This document shows, one piece after another, positions 1 through 8,956 of a stretch of 64,000 nucleotides of DNA. Source of the DNA: an uncultured Bacteroidales bacterium (GTDB lineage Bacteria; Bacteroidota; Bacteroidia; Bacteroidales; P3); NCBI GenBank assembly GCA_947168665.1, contig CAMVMX010000002.1, forward strand, positions 124,001-188,000. Reading direction: 5' to 3'. The notes under the pieces were generated by a model, which saw only the letters and a program-made list of their open reading frames with translations, was not told the origin of the DNA and searched no databases. The first letter of the stretch is position 1, and every line of letters begins with the position of its first letter. The position numbers and the translations under genes were made by a program.

Positions 1-105
1 GTGCGTCACAACGGCACATACAGCACCGGCATCGGCACGCTGCACAGCGTCTACGCACCCGAGTTCCGCGCCAACACGCCGCATACGACGGTGGTTGTGC
101 CATAG
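1..105 (+). CDS. 3' end of a CDS truncated by the window edge (VRHNGTYSTGIGTLHSVYAPEFRANTPHTTVVVP*)
   Basis: Frame 1 is open from base 1 to TAG at 103-105 with protein-like composition; family not identifiable. Confidence 0.5.
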   Translation: MRHNGTYSTGIGTLHSVYAPEFRANTPHTTVVVP

Positions 106-258
106 GCCACAGGGTCATTACCCCCATCAGTCATAGTCTGCGGAAAGGGTTAAGGATTAGGATTTAAGGTCTTGCTGGCGGGTGTTGGCAGCAGGGCTGG
201 AGTTCTTAATCCGTGCCGTTTACACTGTTTTTTTTCTGCTTAGATTAAATATATTTTG

Positions 259-266
259 TATCTTTG
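259..266 (+). promoter_or_regulatory. Bacteroidota -7 element (TATCTTTG) upstream of the C69 peptidase gene
   Basis: TAnnTTTG match about 60 bp upstream of the ATG at 327. Confidence 0.5.
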
Positions 267-326
267 CAGTCGCTAAGTGTGTATCAAGAATTAATATTGA
301 ATAGTACAACAAATTAATATAGTAAT

Positions 327-2099
327 ATGAGAAAACTCAACTCCATTATTGCAGCAGGCCTGTTCTCACTGAGCATGTTGGCCGCCCCGACGGCTGATGC
401 CTGCACGAATTTCCTGTTTACGAAAGGTGCCACGAAGGATGGCAGCACGATGATTACGTATGCCGCCGACAGCCACACGCTGTATGGCGAGCTGTATTAC
501 CGCAAAGCGGCCGACTATCCTGCCGGCACGATGTTTATGCTGGTGGACTGGGACAGCGGCTGCAAGTTGTTCGAGATTCCGCAGGTGGCCCACACCTACA
601 GTGTGGTGGGCAACATGAACGAGCACCAGCTGGCGATAGGCGAGACCACATACGGTGGCCGCGAGGAGTGCTGGAAGGACGAGGTGAAGGGCATTGACTA
701 TGGCTCGCTCATCTATGTCACCCTGCAGCGCGCCAAGAACGCCCGCGAGGCCATCTACTGGATGACCAAGCTGGTGGCCGACTATGGCTATTGCAGCGAG
801 GGCGAGAGCTTCTCGATTTGCGACCCCAACGAAGTGTGGATTCTCGAACTTATCGGCAAGCGTGCAGCCCCTGTGAAGGCCGATGTTGCCAAGAAGCTGA
901 AGTATAAGTATACGGACGGAGCCGTGTGGGTGGCCCGCCGCATTCCCGACGGTTATGTGAGCGGCCATGCCAACCAGGCCCGCATCACCCAGTTCCCCTT
1001 GGAGGGCAAGAAGTTCAAGAAAGCCAAAGGCAAAGGTCTGCACACCGTGATCAGCAGCAATCACATGGATTATATCTATGAGCCGGAGGTTGAGTGCGTC
1101 TATTCCGCCGATGTAATCACTTACGCCCGTGCGTGCGGCTGGTTCAACGGCAAGGACGAGGAGTTCTCGTTCTGCGACACTTACGCTCCCCTCACGTTCA
1201 GCGGCATCCGTGGCTGCGACGCCCGTGTGTATGCCATGTTCCACCGTGTGAACCCCGAGGCCCGCAAGTATGAGAAATATGCCATGGGCGATCCCAAGGC
1301 CGAGCGTATGCCCCTTTGGATTAAGCCTGCCCATAAGGTGGATGTGCATGAGGTGATGAACCTGATGCGCGACCATTATGAAGGCACGGCCATGGATATG
1401 AGCAAGGATATGGGTGCCGGTCCCTTCGCCTGCCCCTACCGCTGGCGTCCGATGGGCTTTGAGGTCGACGGGCAGAAGTATGTGCACGAGCGCGCCACTT
1501 CGACCCAGCAGACTGGTTTCAGCTTTGTGGCACAGTGTCGCAGTTGGCTCCCTGCCAAGGTGGGCGGTATCCTGTGGTTTGGTGTTGACGACACCTACAG
1601 CACCGTCTACTGCCCCATGTATTGCGGTATTACGAAGATTCCTGAGTGCTTCCGCGAGGGTAACGGCGATATGCTGACTTACAGCGAGACGGCCGCTTTC
1701 TGGCTGTTCAACCGCGTGACCAACTTTGTCTATAGCCGCTACAACGATATGATTGTCGACCTCCAGAAGGTGCAGAACGAGCTGGAGACTAACTTTATCA
1801 ATGAGGTGGGCCGATTCGACGGCAAGGCAAAGCAGTTTGCCGACAACAACGAGGCTCTCACTCACCAGCTGAACGATTTCTCCAACCGCATGGCGGACCG
1901 CATGATGAAGTCGTGGAACAACTTGGACCATTATCTCCTTGTCAAGTATATAGATGGCAATATCAAGAAGGAGAAGGACGGCAAGTTTGAGCGTACAGAG
2001 ACGGGCAACGCCGCTTTCCCCATGCAACCTGAATATCCCAAATGGTTCTACAAGATGATTGTCAACGACCACGGCGATGTAGTCCGCCAAGCTTTCTGA
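327..2099 (+). CDS. C69 family dipeptidase, secreted
   Basis: Signal peptide followed by Cys at the predicted mature N-terminus (ADACTNFLFTKGATKDGSTMITYAADSH), typical of the peptidase C69 family; paralog at 30000-31697. Confidence 0.9.
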   Translation: MRKLNSIIAAGLFSLSMLAAPTADACTNFLFTKGATKDGSTMITYAADSHTLYGELYYRKAADYPAGTMFMLVDWDSGCKLFEIPQVAHTYSVVGNMNEHQLAIGETTYGGREECWKDEVKGIDYGSLIYVTLQRAKNAREAIYWMTKLVADYGYCSEGESFSICDPNEVWILELIGKRAAPVKADVAKKLKYKYTDGAVWVARRIPDGYVSGHANQARITQFPLEGKKFKKAKGKGLHTVISSNHMDYIYEPEVECVYSADVITYARACGWFNGKDEEFSFCDTYAPLTFSGIRGCDARVYAMFHRVNPEARKYEKYAMGDPKAERMPLWIKPAHKVDVHEVMNLMRDHYEGTAMDMSKDMGAGPFACPYRWRPMGFEVDGQKYVHERATSTQQTGFSFVAQCRSWLPAKVGGILWFGVDDTYSTVYCPMYCGITKIPECFREGNGDMLTYSETAAFWLFNRVTNFVYSRYNDMIVDLQKVQNELETNFINEVGRFDGKAKQFADNNEALTHQLNDFSNRMADRMMKSWNNLDHYLLVKYIDGNIKKEKDGKFERTETGNAAFPMQPEYPKWFYKMIVNDHGDVVRQAF

Positions 2100-2100
2100 T

Positions 2101-3279
2101 ATGTCGATAGCTCATTATTTATCACCCATACAACCAAACTCGCTGGGCTACTACCCCAGCGAGTTTTCAGTAACGCTCGGTTCGTGCATCACATCGCATA
2201 CGCCCGAAGAGGGCTGTCCCGATATACCCGACGACGGTTTGGTACTGTTGGGTGTGGGCGAGGACCGCGGGGCGGAGAACAATGCGGGATGTGCCGATGC
2301 GCCCGATGAGATACGCCGCTATCTGTACAAACTGGCGGTGCCTCATGCCGATGCGGCAATTGTCGATTTAGGAAATATCATCCTGGGCCAGACAGTAGAG
2401 GACACCTACTATGCAGTGGCCGAGGTGGTTGCCGAGGTGGTGCGGCATGGGAGTACCCTCGTGCTGCTGGGCGGAAGCCAGGATATAACTTTTGCGGCTT
2501 ACAAAGGCTTTGAACTCCTGGGCCGCATCATTGATATCGCGTCCGTCGACTCGCGTTTCGATATAGATCATAACGACGACTTTACCTCACGCACGTGGCT
2601 GCAGAAGATTATCATGCAGAATCCCAACTACCTGTTCTTTTATGCCAACATAGGCTATCAGACTCATTTTGTGGGGCAGGACTTTGTGAAGCTGATGGAT
2701 GACCTGAAGTTTGATGCCTACAGGGTGGGGGAGGTGCAGCAGGATATGTCGCGTGCCGAGGCGCTGATCAGGAATTCCGACCTTGTCAGTGTGGACGTGG
2801 GTTCGGTGCGGCAGAGCGATGCCCCTGGCAATCTGGCCCCCTCACCCCATGGGTTCTACGGCGAAGAGTTTTGCCAGATGATGCGCTTTGCCGGTATGAG
2901 CAATAAGACCCGTTGCTTGGGCCTTTTCGAAGTGAACCCCCGTTGGGATAACCGTGGGCAGACTTCGCACATGGTGGCACAGGGGATATGGTATTTTATT
3001 GAAGGTTTTTACCTGCGCAAGCATGATGACCCCCTGCTGTTTCCCGAAAACTGCAAGCATTTTATCGTCAAGATGGAAGACCCGGAAGTCGACATGGATT
3101 TCTATAAAAGCAAACTGAGCGACCGATGGTGGGTTTATGTGCCTTGCGAGAACGAGGAGTTGCAGGAAATCTATTCGAGCCAGTTGATGTTGCCCTGCAC
3201 TTATGGCGACTATCTACAGGCCTTGAAGGGAGAGTTGCCCGCCTTGTGGATGAAATACTTCCAGCGGCTTAACAGCTGA
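2101..3279 (+). CDS. Arginase-fold family protein (often annotated formimidoylglutamase in Bacteroidota)
   Basis: LGVGEDRGAENNAGCADAPDEIRRYLY, LVLLGGSQDITFAAYKG, SVDVGSVRQSDAPG; starts 1 bp after the preceding stop. Confidence 0.75.
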   Translation: MSIAHYLSPIQPNSLGYYPSEFSVTLGSCITSHTPEEGCPDIPDDGLVLLGVGEDRGAENNAGCADAPDEIRRYLYKLAVPHADAAIVDLGNIILGQTVEDTYYAVAEVVAEVVRHGSTLVLLGGSQDITFAAYKGFELLGRIIDIASVDSRFDIDHNDDFTSRTWLQKIIMQNPNYLFFYANIGYQTHFVGQDFVKLMDDLKFDAYRVGEVQQDMSRAEALIRNSDLVSVDVGSVRQSDAPGNLAPSPHGFYGEEFCQMMRFAGMSNKTRCLGLFEVNPRWDNRGQTSHMVAQGIWYFIEGFYLRKHDDPLLFPENCKHFIVKMEDPEVDMDFYKSKLSDRWWVYVPCENEELQEIYSSQLMLPCTYGDYLQALKGELPALWMKYFQRLNS

Positions 3280-3288
3280 CAGGGACAA

Positions 3289-3323
3289 AAGGAAAGCCCG
3301 GCGGATGCCGGGCTTTCCTTTTG
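3289..3323. terminator. Bidirectional intrinsic terminator between convergent genes
   Basis: AAGGAAAGCCCGGC-GGAT-GCCGGGCTTTCCTTTT. Confidence 0.85.
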
Positions 3324-3572
3324 CTAATTGAGATAAACTTTAATTTTCACATCTCCCATGCGGATGTTTTGAAAGCACCGTGCATATTGGAGAATGTTTT
3401 GTACAACTTCGGGTGACGGTTGTACGGGTGTGCCTACATTTCCAGAGGATGTACTTGTGCTGTAATTGAATTCGTAGTCCTGCATCATACGCGCCAGTTT
3501 AAGTTGAACAATGGGTTTGTGTCTATCTTTTTTATCATTTAAAAGTTCACCCCAGTAACTCAAAACTGCCAC
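3324..3572 (-). CDS. Small hypothetical protein (82 aa)
   Basis: Intact ORF between a terminator and the sigma factor gene; no recognised domain. Confidence 0.4.
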   Translation of the reverse strand: MAVLSYWGELLNDKKDRHKPIVQLKLARMMQDYEFNYSTSTSSGNVGTPVQPSPEVVQNILQYARCFQNIRMGDVKIKVYLN

Positions 3573-3669
3573 GAATATTGTGCGGCCAAATGTTAATTAA
3601 CATTTAATCTTGAATTTGCCCTTGCCGACACAATCGGCAGGGAGGCAAATCAAGGTGGGAAAGGGACAC

Positions 3670-4263
3670 TTACAACTCGATGAACATGTTGTGTTCTTCG
3701 GCCAGTCGGCGCAGGTTGATGATGGCATAGCGCATTCGGCCCAAAGCGGTGTTGATGCTCACACCCGTGCGGGCGGCGATGTCTTTGAAGTCGCATTTGC
3801 CATAGTGGCGGAGAATCACTACGCGGCGTTGTTCGGGAGGCAGCATCTTGACCAGTTTGCGGATGTTGCTGCTGGTCTGTTGGCGCATGATGCTTTGCTC
3901 GACGTTGTCGTCGTGCAGTTGCAGTGTATCAACGATGTCGTAGTCGGGACGATTGGGGACGATGGGCATTTTGCTGTTGCGGCGGAAGTAGTCCACAATG
4001 AGGTTGTGGGCTATGCGCATGACCCAGTGGATAAACTTGTTCTCGTCTTTGTAGGCACCGCCGTTGATGGTGGCCACTACTTTGAAGAAAGTGTCTTGAA
4101 AGATATCGTCGGCCACGTCCTTGTCCTTCACAACCGAGAAAATATAGCCATAAACCTTGGCCTGGTAGCGGGCAAGGAGTACATCGAAACAGGCGGCATT
4201 GCCATCTCTATAACCCTGTATCAGCTCGTTGTCGGGGAGCGTCGTAAGTGATGCGTCTATCAT
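3670..4263 (-). CDS. RNA polymerase ECF-type sigma factor
   Basis: Sigma-70 region 2 (DVADDIFQDTFFKVVATI...KFIHWVMRIAHNLIVDYFRR) and region 4 (LPPEQRRVVILRHYGKCDFKDIAARTGVSINTALGRMRYAI). Confidence 0.92.
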   Translation of the reverse strand: MIDASLTTLPDNELIQGYRDGNAACFDVLLARYQAKVYGYIFSVVKDKDVADDIFQDTFFKVVATINGGAYKDENKFIHWVMRIAHNLIVDYFRRNSKMPIVPNRPDYDIVDTLQLHDDNVEQSIMRQQTSSNIRKLVKMLPPEQRRVVILRHYGKCDFKDIAARTGVSINTALGRMRYAIINLRRLAEEHNMFIEL

Positions 4264-4342
4264 TCTTATCGCTGTTTAAATTGTTGAACTGATAAGTCTT
4301 TCCTCGATAGTGTTCGTATTAGTTTATATTATTTTCGAGTTG

Positions 4343-4373
4343 CAAAAATACATAAAATTTTGCATTCAACAAA
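4343..4373 (-). promoter_or_regulatory. Bacteroidota housekeeping promoter for the ECF sigma gene (TTTG-N19-TATTTTTG)
   Basis: On + strand CAAAAATA (4343-4350), 19 bp, CAAA (4370-4373). Confidence 0.65.
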
Positions 4374-4462
4374 TTTTTCTACGTGTTTTTTTCACTTTTA
4401 GTATGTGGCCATGCAAAAAAATTGCATTTCGGTCAGCTTTTCTTGTAGTTCCCTGTGGCGGG

Positions 4463-4540
4463 CATACCCCAGCCCCTCTAAAGAGACATACCCCCGACCC
4501 CTCTAAAGAGACATACCCCCGACCCCTCTAAAGAGGGGAG
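4463..4540. repeat. Three tandem REP-like units catacccccgacccctctaaagag(a/ggg)
   Basis: Units at 4463-4486, 4487-4511 and 4512-4540; terminal unit has the CCCCTCTaAAGAGGGG palindrome; related units at 45209-45268. Confidence 0.85.
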
Positions 4541-4564
4541 GAGGGGAGGGCGGCTTTGATTGGC

Positions 4565-5080
4565 TCAATTGGCCGAGTGGTTGAAGCTTATCCCCTGCGA
4601 AGCCGGCCCGGATAAGGAGGTGGGGTCCCTCCGCAGGTTCCATATACGGGGGTCGCTGGGCGAAGTAATCAGCAGCCCCATCTGCTCCAGCGTATTTCTG
4701 CTTCGGGCCACGTTTACATTGATGGGTGGCAGGCAGATAATACGTGTGGTGTCCTTATTTATTTTCAACCTTAATTCGGTGTCCGTGTCCAGCTTTATAT
4801 TATCCTGGAAGACTGTCAGTCCGTTCAACCCAACTTTGATTGAATAGACTCCGGCGGGGATGCTCTCTAAAACGAATACACCCTCAATATCGCTCAATGT
4901 CGATGCCCTCACCATCCCGCCTTGCACAAACTGGATTTTGCAGAACGGTTCAGGCTTGTCAGTCTGCAGGCTGACGACCGTCCCCATGACCATTATAGAG
5001 TCTGTCGACAGTGTGTCCTGAGCCATGCACTGCCCTGCGGCCATCAGGACCCCGAGCAGCAAGAGTCTATTTATTTTCAT
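4565..5080 (-). CDS. Carboxypeptidase-regulatory-like domain protein, secreted
   Basis: Signal peptide; VMGTVVSLQTDKPEPFCKIQFVQGGMVRASTLSDIEGVFVLESIPAGVYSIKVG beta-sandwich pattern. Confidence 0.7.
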   Translation of the reverse strand: MKINRLLLLGVLMAAGQCMAQDTLSTDSIMVMGTVVSLQTDKPEPFCKIQFVQGGMVRASTLSDIEGVFVLESIPAGVYSIKVGLNGLTVFQDNIKLDTDTELRLKINKDTTRIICLPPINVNVARSRNTLEQMGLLITSPSDPRIWNLRRDPTSLSGPASQGISFNHSAN

Positions 5081-6365
5081 AGTGGTAAACTTTTCTCAGC
5101 TTTTCGTCCAGTAGCCGCAGCGGCAGGGTGTCTACTGCGATACTGTTATACTTCCCCCAGTAGTCGGAAGTGTAGTCACTGGCCTTAAACATCCATCCTA
5201 AGGGCCGTGCATACATGTCAAGGGTGTCGCTCACCGTATCCGTAGGTTTCTTCAGCGAGAAGTCTGTCAGCACCCAGTCCTTGCAGAACTGCCAGGTTTG
5301 CTGTTTGTCCGTCTCGAAACGGTGGTGAGACACCAGGCGGAACACTTTGTTGTTGTAGTAACGGGTTAGGGTGTAATGCCCGTCCCTTATCTCGTAGGTG
5401 AATACTGACGAGTCTACGTCATGCACTATCTGGTTGTACATGATGTTCACCCACTCCTGGTTGGGTGCTCTCTGTGCGGCAGACGGGGTCGATATGGATG
5501 TGATTTTTACAATGGCGTGGTCGCTCCTGCGGATTATGTACTCTATCCTCCACCTTCCTTTCATTGCCCGCACCTGGTAGTACCTCACCCCGTTGTCTTC
5601 AAATTCCATGATTGGGGCATAGCTGTACTGTTTCAGCCATCGGTCGGCCAACAGCCAGGTGGCTTCTGGTGTGTAGACGGGGTCGAAAAACTGCTCGTTG
5701 TCCGAATATTCCAGCATTTTGCTGACTCCAATCCGGCTTCCTGTTTCCCGTATCAGCTGCATGGGGTCGTACACCAGCAGCCGATGCTTCAGCAGCATCC
5801 GGTAGTTGTCGTCCAGTTCGCGCTTCTCATAATCAAATTTGAATATTTTCTTGTCGTCGAAGTTGGAGTAGCCTATGCGGCTCAGCCTTATGATGGCTTC
5901 GTCAAATAAGAACAATTCCCCGTTCACAGCCCGCCAGTCGCGATAGTAGAAGGTGGAGTGGGACGTGTCCTTGTGGTAATTGGCAGCCACTTTCGACAGC
6001 GCCACCTGCAGCAAATCCTTTCCAGAACGGAATGTTTTTATCTTCACTTCCCTCAGTGTCACTGCGCTGGTCTTTAGCTCCACATTGCCCTTTTTGCGCA
6101 GTTCTGCCACAGTCACCTCTGCCGGTGTATATCCCACCGACCGTATCTCCACAGTGTCGTCTGCATGAGCCTGTGGTACCTTGAACAGGTATTCTCCGGC
6201 GTCATTGCATGATACCCCTATCGAGGTTCCTTTCAGTTGTAATGAGGCGTATGGCACGCCTTTCCCTTTGCATTTGACGGCCCCTTTCAAATATATATAG
6301 TCGGTCTGCCCCATCAGCAGGGTGGGGGCAGACAGCAGTATCAGTATTAGAATAACTTTTCTCAT
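5067..6365 (-). CDS. CarboxypepD_reg-like domain-containing secreted protein
   Basis: Start at MRKVILILILLSAPTLLMGQ; YLKGAVKCKGKGVPYASLQLKGTSIGVSCNDAGEYLFKVPQ; overlaps the downstream gene by 14 nt. Confidence 0.7.
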   Translation of the reverse strand: MRKVILILILLSAPTLLMGQTDYIYLKGAVKCKGKGVPYASLQLKGTSIGVSCNDAGEYLFKVPQAHADDTVEIRSVGYTPAEVTVAELRKKGNVELKTSAVTLREVKIKTFRSGKDLLQVALSKVAANYHKDTSHSTFYYRDWRAVNGELFLFDEAIIRLSRIGYSNFDDKKIFKFDYEKRELDDNYRMLLKHRLLVYDPMQLIRETGSRIGVSKMLEYSDNEQFFDPVYTPEATWLLADRWLKQYSYAPIMEFEDNGVRYYQVRAMKGRWRIEYIIRRSDHAIVKITSISTPSAAQRAPNQEWVNIMYNQIVHDVDSSVFTYEIRDGHYTLTRYYNNKVFRLVSHHRFETDKQQTWQFCKDWVLTDFSLKKPTDTVSDTLDMYARPLGWMFKASDYTSDYWGKYNSIAVDTLPLRLLDEKLRKVYHYENK

Positions 6366-6705
6366 CGTACCCATTGGCTTGTCCGTTTGCATAGTTGTCC
6401 TGTGTGTGGCAGATTCCCCTGCTCTCCCTTTTTTGACGATGCAAAGATACATTTTTTTTTCAATATCGTCTTTTTTCGAACCGAATTTGCCTGGACGGGG
6501 CAGTGCTGTTTGCCAAGAATGTCATGGAGGCTTTTCTCCCCCCAAAAAGAATTCCCAGCCCCGTGGCGGGGGTGTTTGTTCCAAATTTTCGGCACCAAAA
6601 TCATGGGACGAATGCATTTTTTAAGACCAATTAAGGGGCTTTTTATCCCCGAAACAACCCAAAACACCCCCTTTCGTCACTTTTCGGGCTTGGCGTCACG
6701 TTTAT

Positions 6706-6736
6706 TTTGTCACATGGCAAATACTGCGTATTTTTG
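6706..6736 (+). promoter_or_regulatory. Bacteroidota promoter TTTG-N19-TATTTTTG
   Basis: TTTG 6706-6709, TATTTTTG 6729-6736, exact 19-bp spacing. Confidence 0.75.
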
Positions 6737-6832
6737 CATCGGATTTCGAGTCGGACGCACCCCGTCCACCCTCCGAATCCACCGCCCGCAAGGCAAAACA
6801 ATAAGTAAAACACAAGCACCATTTCAAACGCC

Positions 6833-7492
6833 ATGAACTACACCATCCTGACAAGAATGTTCCATTCAGGCAGCAGCGGCACTCGCCGGGCTGTCGGCAG
6901 TAGCGGCACCCGCGCTGTCAGCCCCGCATCCCCCCAAACCCTCATTCTCCGCATCGGCACCCATCGCAGCCGTCACAACCGCTGGCTCGACCGCAGGCTT
7001 AAGAACATCCACGAAGGCGACACCGTAGTCCTCGAATATGGCGGCAACTATTGCGAGTTTGACTGGGCTGCCATCGCCGCCCACCCCGATGTCGACCATC
7101 TCCCGGCTGTCAACTTTGGGCAGTTCCGCGAATTTTACCATAGTGCCATCGGCAAGTGCCTTGCCAAGGGCGCGCGGGTGGTCCTGCTCACGCTCCCCAC
7201 ACTCTTGCCCCAGCGCTATTTCGACTTTGTCAGTCGCAATCTTGACCGCGACAACATCCTCCACTGGCTGGGCAACGATGCCTGCTCCCTCAGCCATTGG
7301 AACGAACAATATAATGAAGAAATCCTCAGCCTTGCGGCGCAATACCAGCTCCCCGTCATCGACATCAACCCCACTTTCCTGCGGCACCACTACCTCGAGG
7401 ACTGCTATGCTATCGACGGCATGCACCCCAACAGCATCGGCCATTCATTCATAGCCGAGCTGGTTGCCGAGTGGGAGCGTAATAACCGTTAG
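6833..7492 (+). CDS. SGNH/GDSL hydrolase-like protein
   Basis: DTVVLEYGGNYCEFDW block and C-terminal DGMHPNSIGH Asp/His block; GDS nucleophile block not evident. Confidence 0.7.
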   Translation: MNYTILTRMFHSGSSGTRRAVGSSGTRAVSPASPQTLILRIGTHRSRHNRWLDRRLKNIHEGDTVVLEYGGNYCEFDWAAIAAHPDVDHLPAVNFGQFREFYHSAIGKCLAKGARVVLLTLPTLLPQRYFDFVSRNLDRDNILHWLGNDACSLSHWNEQYNEEILSLAAQYQLPVIDINPTFLRHHYLEDCYAIDGMHPNSIGHSFIAELVAEWERNNR

Positions 7493-7494
7493 CG

Positions 7495-8328
7495 TTAGTG
7501 GCGGGCGGGCGAGAAGCAGCTCGTCTTGCAGAGATAGTAAGGGTGAGAGAACAGCACCTGGTCCGACCGCTCAGGTGTGATGAACAGATTGGCTGCCGCA
7601 GCGTCGGCTTTCCGGTTGCGAAGCACGTCTATCACTTCATCGAACGTGTAGCCGCTGAAGTGCACCGGCCGTTTCACAAAAATGCTGAACCGCATCATCA
7701 TCTCCACCTCAAGCCCCGTCCACACGTTGTCCTTATAAAAGCTGAAAGGAGCATTGTCGCTCAGTGTTGCCACCTCTATCGGGTGACCCTTCAGCCCCTC
7801 CAGTTCGGCCATCGCGGGCATCTGCACCGTGTCTATCCTCTCCGTGCACCAGCGGGCAAACATTTCGTCCAGCGTGCCGTCAGACTTTATCTGCACCAGA
7901 AAGTCGTTGAAACTGTGGCACAGCTTCTCATCCTTCATATTGAAGGCAACGGCCACATCAAATCCTCCCGGCAGGTTGAAGTCCACGGCCATACCGTGGT
8001 CAGCCATCCCCAGCGTGGACAGCACCACCGTGTCTATGATGGCGCAGTCGGCTGTCCCATCTTTCACCAATTTGAACAGTTCTGTGGGCGTAGTGCAACG
8101 GATGAGATCCAGGTTTGAGAAATTGTGCGTGTCGCTGAGCAACACGTCGCTCGTGCTGCTGTTGATCACTGCCACGGAATGACCCTCCAGGTCTTCCAAA
8201 CTGGCAAATCCTGCAACCGTGGCAGGTGCCTCTGGCACTTCGTTCTTGCAGCCTGTCAACATTGCCACAACCAAGGCAACAAGGAGGGAACAGGCCACCC
8301 TCCATAAGTATAAACTTCTGTTCAACAT
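7495..8328 (-). CDS. Substrate-binding lipoprotein of the SBP_bac_3 type, lobes in non-canonical order
   Basis: Lipoprotein signal (LLVALVVAMLTGC); SLEDLEGHSVAVINSS..., FNDFLVQIKSDGTLDEMFARW, then SDNAPFSFYKDNVWTGLEVEMMMRF...ITPERSDQVLFSHPYY. Confidence 0.75.
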   Translation of the reverse strand: MLNRSLYLWRVACSLLVALVVAMLTGCKNEVPEAPATVAGFASLEDLEGHSVAVINSSTSDVLLSDTHNFSNLDLIRCTTPTELFKLVKDGTADCAIIDTVVLSTLGMADHGMAVDFNLPGGFDVAVAFNMKDEKLCHSFNDFLVQIKSDGTLDEMFARWCTERIDTVQMPAMAELEGLKGHPIEVATLSDNAPFSFYKDNVWTGLEVEMMMRFSIFVKRPVHFSGYTFDEVIDVLRNRKADAAAANLFITPERSDQVLFSHPYYLCKTSCFSPARH

Positions 8329-8409
8329 AGTTTTATTGGCACACAGCCATTTTGTTATTCCAAGGCAAAAATACACCTTTTTTTTGGATTAGCCGCACTT
8401 TTCCCCATC

Positions 8410-8877
8410 TTATTCTTCCACCAGTCTGAACCTCACCCGCCATGTGCCGTCATTGTAATCATGGCTGATGATTTTGAAACGGGGAATCTCCCGCGTGTTC
8501 TTCACATGGTCGCCCGCGCAGGCGCAGATGTCGTAGTCGCCCACCCTCACCAGCCTTAGCGTCTCCGAGGCGTCGGCAGGCAACTTGCTCAGGTCCACCC
8601 CTTCGGGCAGCTTGTCGCGTGTGGCATACTCCACCGTCACCTCCAGCTGCCTCCCGATCACCTCGTTCACGCGGTTCTCAATCTCCTGCACCTGCTCCGC
8701 CGTCGGGGCTGTGGGCAGCTGATAGTCGCACTTGCTCTTCTTCCGCTCGATATGCGCATTCCTCGACCGCGGGCATCCAAACATCCGCACCATCGTCTGG
8801 TTCAGGATATGCTCAGCCGTGTGCATCGGCGGATACTCCTGCTTGTTGTGTTCATTCAAAATAGGTTCCTGTTCCAT
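8410..8877 (-). CDS. Alanyl-tRNA editing protein (AlaX-like / tRNA synthetase SAD domain)
   Basis: HTAEHILNQ (HxxxH) and CACAGDHV (CxxxH) zinc/editing motifs. Confidence 0.8.
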   Translation of the reverse strand: MEQEPILNEHNKQEYPPMHTAEHILNQTMVRMFGCPRSRNAHIERKKSKCDYQLPTAPTAEQVQEIENRVNEVIGRQLEVTVEYATRDKLPEGVDLSKLPADASETLRLVRVGDYDICACAGDHVKNTREIPRFKIISHDYNDGTWRVRFRLVEE

Positions 8878-8956
8878 ATTAAAGTCGTATTATAAGTTTT
8901 TTTTCTAAGACTATCCCCCTCTTCAGCAGCATCCAGCCGCCTGATACGCGATGAGT

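Noticed and set aside
366-2090. 574-aa minus-strand ORF antisense to the C69 peptidase gene
   Set aside because: Composition (HLA/VGH-rich) and lack of motifs show it is a mirror of the biased codon usage of the sense gene
4463-4540. Possible CRISPR array
   Set aside because: Units are contiguous without spacers and contain a palindrome; REP-like, not CRISPR. No cas genes in the window
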